Shown here piece by piece: positions 27,440 to 38,749 of a stretch of DNA of 64,000 nucleotides (the stretch's first letter is position 1; every line of letters begins with the position of its first letter). Below the pieces are notes generated by a model. The model was not told the DNA's origin. It was given only the letters and a program-made list of their open reading frames with translations, and made no database searches. The stretch comes from Struthio camelus (taxonomy: Eukaryota > Chordata > Aves > Struthioniformes > Struthionidae): positions 45,065,317-45,129,316 of the forward strand of contig NC_090981.1 of the NCBI RefSeq assembly GCF_040807025.1, in the 5' to 3' direction. Both the position numbers and the translations under genes were made by a program.

Positions 27440-27640
27440 TTTTGGACTTGAAATAAGCCATCCTTTTCTAGCCCAAATCTTTAACTCATTGAGAACATTT
27501 AGAATTCAAATATCATTCTGAGATGTGCTCACAGCCCTCCCATATTGCCGTCATCTGCAAGTTTAATAATTCATCTTCTAGATAGGTTATGAAAATGTTG
27601 GGTAGTAATGGACAAAAACAGCCTCAGTCAAAGCGTTGAC
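27440..27640 (-). mobile_element. Ancient CR1/L3-like LINE fragment
   Basis: Within this stretch the order of blocks is TTTAACTCATTGAGAAC, then CTCACAGCCCTCCCA, then GTCATCTGCAAGTTTAATAA, then GAAAATGTTGGGTAGTA. This mirrors the reverse-complemented reverse-transcriptase region of old CR1/L3 elements (the TCATCTGCAAATTTGAT and AATGAAAATATTGAA blocks). It is too diverged to be functional. Its boundaries are approximate, and weaker similarity may extend upstream to about 27130. Confidence 0.55.
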
Positions 27641-29249
27641 TAGCACAGGTTTACTTCTGCTGCATTCTCCTCAGATTATTCCCCCCAGTCCTGGCTTTCA
27701 TAGCTATTTGCAGTGAGAGAGTTAAAAATAAAGACATCACTAATGAGGGATGAGATTTTCTCAAACATAGGACATTGCGCGTTACTGGAGAGAGCTGCAA
27801 AGAACCATGCCCAAGGAACGCAGCAATCCAAATAAAGAAAGCTCACGTGAAAAAGGATCAGTAGTCACTACTTCATCCTCCTTTTCCTGATGGGGGTTTA
27901 GTACATCTCATTTTATATTTTTAGGAAGTGCTAAAGTACTTGCACAATTCTTTCTTATAGCAAGCAACAGAGACAACAAATCTAGAAAGGGGAAAGTAAA
28001 AGGTCAACAAGAGGTAAGACATCCCCCAGTCACTGTAATAAAATCTAGAGATGAGTCTTTAGGGAAAACAAAACTACCAGTGCTCTGTTGTTTGCTATTT
28101 GCATTGAATGTGGCATTTCTGGTCCAGTGCGAGTCTTTCATTGTGCCAGGTGTTCAGGGCCCAGCTCTCCTGCAGAGTCCTCCAACGGGACACAACTCTT
28201 CCTCCCTAATTCAGTATTACAATAGCTGCTTTGTACAGTTTATTCCCTCAGTCACATCAATGCATCAATTTCTAGGGTAATCTTCAGATATTTCCCCATT
28301 GACTGTCTTATCACTGGCTTTTCCTCATCCTATTCTTTTTGTCTGTGCAAAATCTGACAATAACTATGTGTTCAAGACTGCCTTGAAGATCAATGCCTCC
28401 ACAGAGAGTAAATGAAACTCTTCGCGAACTTCCCTTTGGAGTGAATACAATATGAAAGCTAAACTTAAAAACATCTGACATTTCTATGATTTTTTTTGTC
28501 ATAACAGTAGATCCTTTCATGTCCCCTGGCAGAGGTCTGTGGTCAGTAACAGGTCACAGCAAAGGGCAGGCTCACTCCCAGCTGTCACATGTGTGGCAGA
28601 AACATTGACTCCCTCCCCTGGGGATCAGGGCTGCATCCACATAAGCTGCTCAAGCAAACGCAGTCTCTGCCCATGCTGAGGCCAAGGGTGAATTAATCCA
28701 CTCCAGGGGTGCTTTTACCCATCATCCTTACTGTCGCTAGCTCCGCATTCACCCCTTTCCCAGTCAAGGCTAGACCAGCAGATGAGGGAGCCTAGCTGTC
28801 CTCATTCACCACCACACCATCAGCCCTTGCCCCAAAGGCTTTGTAGTCTACTCTGAAGTAAGGCATGAAGGCACATAAACAAACAGGGAAAAGTCAGTGG
28901 AGATCAAAGGAGACCAGGGCAACAAAGATAAGATCAAATAATGCTGCACAGCTGCCCTTGCACAATGAGATGGTTACAAATCGTCTTAAAAATCAGCTGA
29001 TCTTCCAAGAGGTTCAAGTTTAATTGTGTGTGTGGTTTGGTTTTCCTACTTTTAATCAGATTTTTCTTTCCTCAGAGGTGTTCCAGCAGAAGCAATTCTG
29101 GGTGGAAGCTATCTGTAAAAGGACAAAGCTTTTGACCTGCTTTAAAAAGGGAAGCCTGAAAATAGCACAGAGGAATTTACAGGAGTGGAGAAATGAGTCA
29201 TTTAGGCTGCCTGGCTACCAAACTAGGGAAAGCATGGAGCAGTCACGTG

Positions 29250-29460
29250 AAGGAGTACAGATAAGGAGCCTGGGGTCTGAGGCACTTGGAGACACAGGGA
29301 TATAAAAATTTAATCCTATTTTCTTGGACAAGCAACATACCCCTGAGCCTGAGTTTCTCAGTTGCAAAAGGGGGGCAGATGTCTTTTTCTACCAGAGGTG
29401 GATAGAGAGAAATCGAATACATTAACGAAAGTGACATCTTTGAATACTGTGGTAGACAAC
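29250..29460 (+). mobile_element. MIR-like SINE fragment
   Basis: The text CTTGGACAAGCAACATACCC then CTGAGCCTGAGTTTCTCAG then GCAAAAGGGGG follows the known core order of MIR (CTTGGGCAAGT, CCTCAGTTTCC, GTAAAATGGGG). It then continues toward a diverged CTTTGAATACT tail. MIR copies are known in amniotes including birds, where they are old. Ends are approximate. Confidence 0.6.
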
Positions 29461-32400
29461 ACAGTAGAAGAGAAAGGGCTGGAGCCTGGTGCGGGGACAA
29501 GGACTGGGAACTGGTGAGTGCAGTACTGCAGGGAATCCAAAGAGCTGTGCAGAGCAACAGGTGCTAATAAATAACACAGACAGGAGTGACCAATGAAGAC
29601 AAGGAAACCTAAGAATTTAGAAAAGCCATAAAGTGATCCTGTTTGCCGTGAGTCATCTTTTAATAAAATTAAGATTTAACCTTTTCTGTAGTTGCATGTG
29701 GCTAAGTCACTACCGTCTAACATAGAGATTCAGCTCAACACAGCTTCACTATCATTTCCTGCTGTGAAATCGTATTATTCCAAATGCTTGACTTCATTAC
29801 TATGGCAGACAGATCACTGTTGTTATAGTATCTTTTTGTGTATGATACGCACACCATTGCTTCTCTGCTCTGTTTACTATCTCATTTCATTGTCTCCATC
29901 AGGCATAAAGTAACAAGAAATCTGACCAGCGTAATTTACTCTGAGCAGTTTGCTATTTTACTAAAATATTTTTCTTTCATACGACATCCTCAAAATAAAT
30001 AAATACAAGAATATCAGCACAGTTGAAAATCAAGCTAGTTAGGTAACGTCAAATAGGCAGACGTTCAGCATCCTTTAATTACCCCCCCTTGTACATATAC
30101 ATTCTGGCATAGCCTTTAACTAACATGATTATATCATTTTTTTCCACAGAAAACATGTCATTAAGTACCTAGGGTGAGAGAGGACCCAGCACTGAGCATT
30201 CTGTTTCTTCCTTAATGTTTTTCAGACTTATTTTCTCTAATCCTCAAAACATAGTGCCATAGCCTAACTTACTAATTTCTGCCTGTTTTTCTCCCGTGCC
30301 ACTACAGCATGCAAATGCTTCAGGAATAACATAATTTTCACCACAGCGCTGGGAGATAGGCAAGGTGTAAGGAGGTGTGTGAGAGGATGACCTTCATTTT
30401 ACAAAAAAATAAGCCAAAATGTTGAGCCTCTGTGGGGACCAGACTGAAAGGCACCTCACAGATTTCTTCTGCTGAGGGCAGAGGACCGCTGAGGTCCTAG
30501 TTCTCCCACCCGAAGCTGGCAGATACCTCCTCCACCCTGCTTGCATGTCTGCAGAAAACTTTGGCCTGCATTTCCATGCAATCCAAAATTTTTACTCAGA
30601 AATGGCCAGACCACTTTGGCTGAAGTTTTCCAGTAAAATCAGCCTGACAGAGAGAACTGGCAAGAAAATGCTCAACTCGAAGGTTCATGCTTATCAAAAG
30701 CTACAAAGTGACTGAAAATAGTCTTACAATCAGAAGAACCAGGTAACAGTAATGATAAGCTTTAATCCTTATAAATGAGAAAAAAAAGTAGCATGTCTGG
30801 ACATACCGAAAATTCAGATTGATGTTGACAGTTTGACAGCATAGTTTTAATTGCTGTTTATAGCACAGGACTTTTGTGTAACCATACAATCAATTAGCAA
30901 CGCTGCCAGCAGCTAAACGCAGCCGCACGCACCCGGCCGTGGGGGCGGACAGACAGAGCTGTGCTTTCGCCCTGGGGGCAGAGCGGTCGCAAAAGTCAGA
31001 CTATAGCCACCACAGTCAAATTAATGTTTATATCTCAGAGATCCCATATACACGGGGGAAAAAAAACCTGATACAAATGCACAGCTCAGGTCCACTTGCA
31101 GGGCCAGGGGCTTTCTGATGCCACCTCCCAGTCTGTATGAATTTTAAGGACTCCACTTTAACCTTGACAGGCGAGCAGAGCAACGCGGGCCAGGCATCTC
31201 CCAAAGGCTGTGACGTGCCACCATAAGTAGCCAGGCTGCACGTGGAGGACCCCAGGCAGGACTCGGCCAACCGGCCCCTTGCAACCAGGATAAGGGAATG
31301 AGACAAGGGCTGCTCTGCCCTGACCCAGCTCACAGGGTGCACACACTTATTTTGGTTGGTTCATAGTTTACCCTCACTCCAAATCCATTAAGACAACACG
31401 GAGTAAAGTCACCTTCTCAAACTATTGCAACCACCACGTTTTTTAGTGTCAAAGTCTGCCATGATCATATTCTTTTAGCACAGTGTGATTATTAAATAGC
31501 AATAATAGTCAGAGACGTCAGAGAACTGATCTTTTTCTGAGGCACTGACAGAGCTTTTACCAAGCTATTGTGGACAAAACAGCCATGATGAATCAAGCGT
31601 TTGGGTCTGAAACACAAGTGCTTCAAAAAGCTTTTGAAAAACATGGAAAGCCGAAAAGCTGACAGGTCAGCCATACAGTCAAGTGATCGCCAGAGTTACC
31701 TACACGTGGCCCATCTGTGCCATAGATCATACGCTGCATGTGAAGTCCTTAGTGCTGAACCTGATAGGCCTTACACCGAACCACATTAAAAATCCTGCAT
31801 TTAATGCATTGCTTGACCACTACAACAGTCAAAGGTATCTTGGCATTGTACCACCACTGCCACTTTTTACTCTGAAGCCAAAGATTGAAAAGCCTCTGTT
31901 GCAAACTTTCACATCCCTGTCTCTCAGAAACCTTCTTGATCACCTTCTTTTTCTGAAGTGGCAAAGTCAACCCTCTTTAACAGCCTAGATCAAGCAAAGA
32001 AGGGTGCCTTATAGACATGCTAAATTTACACTCAAAGAAGAGAGGTTGACATAGGCCTCATACGGCACCATCTTTCTTCATGAAGCAGCACTGAATCAGG
32101 GAAACATCCTTTCTTGAAGTCTGTGGAAAATCAGATTGTCCCTAAAGTTAAGAATGTACTTACGTGATTTCTTGATTAGAGTCAGATTGAAAAATATGGC
32201 TTAAGATGCTTTTCTGAATCAGAGCCAGAATCAATTCCCCCAACCCATCCCTTTTGCTTGACTCATAGCAGCATCATATAGATGGCAGTTTTCATTAAAT
32301 CCTTGATATCCACATAAGATTTAACACATCCTTAATTACAACATTCTGGTTTGCATCCCCATGATATTTTTCAAGGACATCACTGCAAAATTTTTAGCTC

Positions 32401-35400
32401 CACAGGAGCATACGAGCCTACAGCAATGAGCACCAAGACTAGGCACTCAAATAGCCCAGTGTGAAACGCAGGTAAGACAAACTGTTCCACATTACAGCAA
32501 ATGCTAGCATACTTTAATCTTCCTTTAAAACCTGCCAAATGAGAGACACTCATTCAAAGGAATTAATGTAATTAATTAGATTCAAACGCCAAGGCAATCT
32601 GTCTGCAATTCTTACCCCAATTTACTAACAGGTGATAACCTGTGTTCCAAACAAGCACAGACTCCTACTGAGTGAAAATATGCAGTTTTCTTAATATTCA
32701 CATGGTAAGCAATCATTTTATATTTGAAGACAGAAAAAATAGAATCTTTGTTTAGAGAGATCTGTCTACCAAACTCTTTGAACATATGTTTCTTAAGCAG
32801 GCTTGGACAAAGCATTTTATGTATCGATCAAGTGACACCAATAGGCTCAGCAAAACCTTCTACCTCTGTTTTTATGTGCTGAGAATAAGGAAAATCTGGT
32901 TACATTTTAGAGGAAAGGAAAGTAACAATCCATGGCTACCAATATTTGAATGACAAAAACTTCTGAGTGAATTCCAGATGTCAGCCATGTGTTATGGTTT
33001 AATAGTTCAGCTCTGAGTCACAAGCACAAAAACCTGTTATGAAACACATATGCTTGTCTATGTGTATGCACACACACACACAAGTGTGAACGATTTTTTT
33101 AAAAAAGCCTTTTTGTGGCATTAATAACGCTTGAAGAAAGTGGTTAGTCTGAATGGAGGTGAGAGAAAGTTATCAAAGTGCCTTGGACCCAGGGCATGAT
33201 TTGCAGCTTTAAAACTTACAAAGAATGAGTTAAAATTGAACAGAAATTAAACATCCACTTCACAAGTAAGCCTAATCCTTCCAAATCCTAAAAATTCAAT
33301 CACGCTCTGTGTCTTGAATAATCACCAAGCTAAATCACCCACACCCCTACCATGTGAAGCTCATGGAAATCCCAAGCAATTCCTAGCCCAGGCCTTTCAA
33401 ACAGTTATATTTATATTGTGGTTTCTTAGCTGTTTTTACTACTTTTTGTCTTCTAATATAAAAGGAATAAGTAACCACAGCACTGATGTTTATCAACAGG
33501 TATCACATGCCTCATCTTCCTGGCAAAGAATTACAGCAGAGAAGCGTTCACCGCTCCCCATACTTGGCGGCCGTGAGCTGGCGCCCCTGGCCGGGCTGCT
33601 GCAGCTCCCCAGCCCGGGGCCACAGGCTAGCAGGGAGCCGGGGCGCGTGGCCCCCGCTCTCCTTCGCTCCGCCTCGGCTGCCCGCCCGGAGCAGGGACCT
33701 GCATGCAGGGGTAATCATCCAGTTTGGCTCATCAGTTTTTCACTCATCCCTTCCTTCTGGAACTAGCATTCCCCGCATCGCACTCCCACACAGAGCAATC
33801 GGTTTGTTCCTTCCCTCCATCTGGGCAGCTCTCCCAGAGGCAGATTAAGTCAGACACTTTGGGACCTGGACCAACTAGTCTGAGGGAATTTACACAGAAG
33901 TGAAGCCCGTAAGTAGTTATGGATACTTTTCTATCCCCAAGAAATTGTACCCGATTACACCCCCGAACACCCACACACAATTATGCATTTCAGGTTTTCT
34001 TGGACAATTTCTAATGCACATTTCCATTTGAGCGTGCAAGCGGCAAGTCAGTGCACCTTCACAGACACTTGCATGTGCAAATCTGATCTAGACAGGCAAG
34101 TATGGCAACTGCACACAAAAATGAGGTGCATGGTAACTACGTGCTAGGCATGCACAATTATGCCCATGTATTTATGAAAACTTGGCCTTTAAAACTAGGT
34201 TTAGAGAATCTGTATTAGCTTCTCTATTATTGTCCACAGAAGAACAAGTGGAACAGAGGCAAAGCATCAGCCCGAGGAGCATTGCGTCAAACAAGGTCAC
34301 TTTGGTAGGCTTGAGAGGGGAAGAAAGATTAACAAATTTCAGCTGATGGGAAGGCGACCACAGCAGTGTGCAGCCCGGCAGCAGAGCGACTGGACTTCTG
34401 CCTACTCCTTAGAGCCTCCTGGTTGCATTCTTCAGTCACTGTGGGATAGTCTTAAGACTAAATATATTGAAATTAGAGTGACACTGTCACTGTCCCTGTC
34501 TTGAAGAGACCATGGTGCTTGCTAAGCGCCTCTGTGCCTACAGCATGTCAGAGATTTTGCTCGACCCCCAGTAGTTCCTAGAAAGAGGATGACACTCTGC
34601 TTGGGAGCTATACCTCACAGGAGGTTTTTGTATTTCCTCCAAAGTTTCCTCTGTTATATCCTCTGTTATAAAGCACTGGGAGTGGGAGGGAGAGGAGGGC
34701 AGGACCCTTTTAAAGCCTAGTGCAGAAAACATTTATGATCCAGGCTTTGCAAATCAAGATTTCACATGGGAACTCGGACAGGTGCAGCGTTACCAGATCT
34801 GGCTATGACAGCGCCCTGCTCTAAATAGCTGAACCTTATTTATCTTGCTGTGATTTCCACGCAGTCAATTCCTCCAGCAGTGAGAATTTAAGACCCTGTG
34901 CACCTGGGAAGCAGCAATCAGCTTTCCTGCCATCATCGGAGCGGGTAGGAATAAGCTGCCAAACACATAACATGTTCCCCCGGTGCCTCCTCAGGAGCGA
35001 AACCTCTGGCCCACCTGCTCCGCACCCCCGTTATCCCTGCCGGAGCCCGCTCCGAGGCAGGCGCACACTGCCAGCGACACCTTTTCACAAAGATACCGCT
35101 TATCTTCTTCACACAAACGGATACACCGTGTACAGAAAACGCTAACTTCTTGTGACAACACCAATGCAGCCCTAAACAGCTCACAACAGAAACAGCAAGC
35201 AAAATGTTTTCAGGTTATCATCCTTTAAAGCATTATAAATATTGCTTATTATCCTGGCCCTAATTATGACAATTTCTGTAGAAACTCCCACGATAAAAGC
35301 TGCTGCCCGGAGCTGTTGCTGTTTGCCTTCCCCTGCTATCTGGTGCAGCTGGGGTAGTTGGCCCGAAGGAGTGGGGAACCAGGGGTTTGGCTTCACAAAC

Positions 35401-35580
35401 ATGACTCGATTGAAGGCCAGATCATGCAAAAGAGGTTCTTCAACATACGTAATAGGAAAATACCATTTTTCTTCCACTGTGCGAATAATAGGAAGTGGGG
35501 CAGATGGGGACAAAGCCGAGAGGGAACGGGCCTGTGCTGGAGAAGGAACACGGGACACAGAAGTGGGAACTTCTCACAGA
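29461..35580. other. Intergenic, no gene recognised
   Basis: No supported exon. A GC-rich patch at about 33540-33710 (about 16 CpG in 180 bp by eye) falls just short of usual CpG-island length. Around 32558-32580 there is a homeodomain-type AATTAATGTAATTAATTAG cluster. A short CA run lies at about 33069-33082. Confidence 0.55.
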
Positions 35581-36065
35581 CGAGAAAGGAAAGCAGGGCC
35601 ACGTGCAGGCGAGATGGCAGCACCAGGCAGGCAGGTCGCTGCCTCCGGCGGGGCGAGAGGCGGCAGGCAGCCAGCGAGCCCACTGCCCCAGCTGGGCGGC
35701 CGCGGGAGGGCTGGCGCGCATCGCACGCTGCCGCCTCCAAGAGCGGTGCAGGCACCGTGCACCCTGCGTTTCCCTTGTGGGCACCAAAACAGTAGAGGGG
35801 CAAAGCTGCCCTCCAGCACGGCTGCCGGCGCTGCCGCCGCGTCCGGCAGAGACCTGCCCGCAACGTGAGCGGGTTCAGCATTTCGTTTCCAAGGAGCTGC
35901 TTGACAATGCAGCCTGAGAAAATGCACATCGAGCCCCGTTGGATTTTTTTGGATGCTAATTTTTCATAAAAGCCTATGCAATTCAGAAATATTGTCACGG
36001 AAATAAAACGCGTGGTAGCGCGCGGCGGCCGTCTCCCAGCAGCTCCGGGGAAGGGTGGCGAAGAG
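35581..36065. promoter_or_regulatory. CpG island
   Basis: By eye I count about 30 CpG in 35581-35880 at about 67% GC, near expectation without CpG loss. A second dense patch lies at 36008-36060 (GCGCGCGGCGGCC). The overlapping ORFs on both strands here (up to 208 codons) reflect stop-poor GC-rich DNA and show no domain. The island could mark the promoter of an unannotated transcript or an orphan or poised regulatory element. Confidence 0.6.
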
Positions 36066-37940
36066 GGGTGCAGCAGCGGTGTTGAAATAGCCCCATCTTG
36101 TGGGCACTAGCTGCAGAAACTGTAAAAAAAATGTTGGCAACGTGTTTCTCATCTGCATGTGCCAATTTTGGATTTGGTTCCCATCCATAGGAGTTTCATT
36201 AGTCCCTTGCCTCCCAGAGTTTCACTCTGAGTTGCAGGTTTGAATAAAATGAAAAAATCTTAGCACAAAGCCAATGGAAACAGTATATTTTATCTGATTT
36301 TGACACATAATATTTGCACAGTTGCTGTATGGACCTGCTCGGAGCTTGTGGAAAGACTTGGGGCTGGGTGGTTAAGGGCTATTACACAGAGCTCTACTTC
36401 TCCAGAAGAAACTCCTTTCCCCCCTCCTTAGCTCTCTGCCTTTATCGGCTGATTTATAGCTGCATTTCCATGTCTTACTCAGCACTTTTTTATTATCTCC
36501 ATAATCTAGTTTCTTCTTCTCATTTTCTGTTTTCTTTAGGAGTGTATGTACCCATTTGCCTGTGCCTGTAAATCAAACAGAACATCTGTGTTCCAGTACT
36601 TCAACACATTCCCATTTTTGTAAGGGTTTCCAATTCAGAGAAGCAACACTTCCAGTCACAGATGTGAATCAAGTATATAGCATTAAATCTATGAGTTATA
36701 TTTGAAAATAATAATTACTCCCTTTTTCTCAATATACAGTTAGATTTATCTTCCTATTTATCCAGACTGCCATTTTTTATCCTTTGGCTCTGATTACATC
36801 GTTTATCTTGCAAGTCTGTTTAAACCACGTCGTGGGAGAGAGGGGAGATGAGAAGTGGACTTGAGCATCAAGGACACGTCCTTTTACTTTTATGCTACTG
36901 CACTGTTACCACCACTTAGAAGGAAAACGTGAAATCTGTCAGGCTTAAGAGGTCTGACAAAAATCCCATGAACTGCATGAGACATCAACAACCACTAGCA
37001 CAGATCATCAAACACAGATGTAGCAATCTCCTTGCGTGAAATCACTCTCAGCTGCAAGGTGCACAGACACATAAATGGCGCTAAGACTGTGATTTATTCC
37101 TCGGACCTCAGTGGCTCTGCATCGCCTCGCTGTGCTCGGGTGCGCTGGAGCATCTCACCAAACCTACCTGTTCACTGCACAGAGTGAGAGCTGGAGCTCG
37201 CACCCACGAGCAGCGTGCGCTGCAGAAATCCCACACCACTACCCGCAGCAAGGGTTGTGCTGACGACAGTCTGGAAGCGGGGACAAGAGAAGGAAACGCA
37301 TGGTAACTGCTCTTAACTGAAAAGCTAGCCACAGCCATGGTTACAAGAAGTCTCCCCAGAGCAACCAGCCAGCAACGGGTAGCCCATTTAGTCTGTTATG
37401 CCTCTTCCCTTGGCCACCCTCTCGCTGCCTGAGCAAGAGCCTCTGCCAGCCCCTGCCGCTGTGCACGGCCAGGCCCGAGGGACATCCCTCCACCACACCC
37501 ATAATGCAGAATTTGGTCCTGCAGCGAGTGCAACGTTGCTGTGCGCACTGCTCAGGATCCAAACACCAGAAGAGCTAAGTGATAAAACTAAAAGGATAAT
37601 TTGTGGGGCAGACTTTGAGAAATCTCATCTGAAACACAGGCATTTTCCTTTTCTGCCATTTTTTTACCCCATCACCATCATCACCCTCCAAAGAGTTATT
37701 TCCACTCACGTGCAACAAAAGATAATCTCTTCAGTATTATTGCCCCCTTCTACCTGTGTCGTTTAATTACACCAAGCTAATCCCGGCCAGGGAATGCTTA
37801 CCATGCGCAAACAGTAGCTCGTTAAAAGATATTGCTCTTCCTTTCACAGCACCACATAGGTACTTAAGGAATTGCTTGCTTGTTGTGCCAGTTCGCCAAC
37901 TCCCTGCATTTCTTTAGGAACCACTCTGCTGTGATCTGGG
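36066..37940. other. Intergenic, no gene recognised
   Basis: Mostly AT-rich sequence, becoming GC-richer toward 37100-37560. I see no supported exon and no recognisable repeat. Confidence 0.6.
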
Positions 37941-38290
37941 GACAAAACGGGTGCCGGGTGCCAGGGAGCCCTGCAGCCTGGCAGACGCATGTGTCCGCGT
38001 GCGACCGTCCTCCAGGGCCCCCCAGGGCTGGCTCCCCGCGGGTACGCCGAGAATCGGAGGCAGCAGCTTGGGGGCTCGCCGCAGGGTCAGCCCTCGGGAT
38101 GCGCAGGCCCGGCCAGTCGGCATGGCACCGTGACAAACTACCATGAAGTCACCTGGTGGAAACACGTCTTTAAACATACTTCTGTTTCCGCGAGCTGGAA
38201 ACGACGGCCCTGGCAAGCGGCAGCCAGAGCTGAACGTGCAGCGCCCGAAGAAACGGGGCCGATGGGAAGCAGGCTGCGCTTAGGCAGCCT
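37941..38290. promoter_or_regulatory. CpG island
   Basis: About 31 CpG in 360 bp by eye at about 62% GC, with O/E near 0.9. It ends directly at a strong splice-donor-like sequence, CCT|GTGAGT (GT at 38291). That arrangement would fit a CpG-island promoter with a short first exon on the + strand. No coding meaning is evident, so a non-coding transcript would be the simplest gene hypothesis. Confidence 0.55.
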
Positions 38291-38464
38291 GTGAGTACTA
38301 CAAAGGATGTCACTCAGAGGAAAGGGTCAAATGTTCATAACAGTCAACAACAGAATAAGGAACAAGGGAGTTAAATTACAGCAAGGAAAATACAGTTAGA
38401 CCAATAGGAAAAACTCTATAAATGACTGCAAGAGTGATTAGGCAACGGGCCCCACTGCCAGAGG

Positions 38465-38745
38465 AAACGCTGACTATCGGCGGACACCACCAGGCCAGAC
38501 CTCGCAATCATCTCGCGTAGGAGGCTGGAGGCCAGCCACCGCGGAGGAAGACAAGCTGCACGACCCGCTGGCAACCCCTTCCTCCTGGGCCACGGCGATT
38601 AGCTGTCCTAGGGGGGCTCCCAGGCCTTCCCAGCTACGCGGCGTCGGGGTCTAGGCAGGGCAGGTGCCGCCCGGCGGCTCCCAGCGCGCGGGAACGCACC
38701 CGCGCCTGTCCGCGAGCTTCCCGGGCGCTCCTGGGGTACCGGCTT
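38465..38745. promoter_or_regulatory. CpG island
   Basis: About 30 CpG in 290 bp by eye at about 68% GC, including AGCGCGCGG and CCGCGAGC. It is separated by only about 170 bp of AT-richer DNA from the island ending at 38290, so the two probably form one regulatory unit. No coding ORF is convincing. Confidence 0.6.
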
Positions 38746-38749
38746 TCAT

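Larger units (their letters stand above)
22947..29245. other. Intergenic, no gene recognised
   Basis: No supported exon. It contains a 22-bp tandem duplication at 27099-27142 and an ancient CR1/L3-like fragment near 27440-27640. The AT-rich stretch 25580-25860 has a repeat-like feel, but I could not match it to a family. Confidence 0.55.

Noticed and set aside
30390-30510. Possible fourth MIR fragment
   Set aside because: Only CATTTTACA and a GCAGAG block agree. The central core is not recognisable.
34235-34330. Possible MIR fragment around the CAAGGTCACTTTGG block
   Set aside because: A single matching block without the flanking core order.
35242-35998. Overlapping ORFs of 115-208 codons on both strands near 35.2-36.0 kb
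   Set aside because: High GC and CpG make stops rare in several frames at once. No domain, no consistent splice structure and low-complexity Arg/Gly/Ala/Pro composition.
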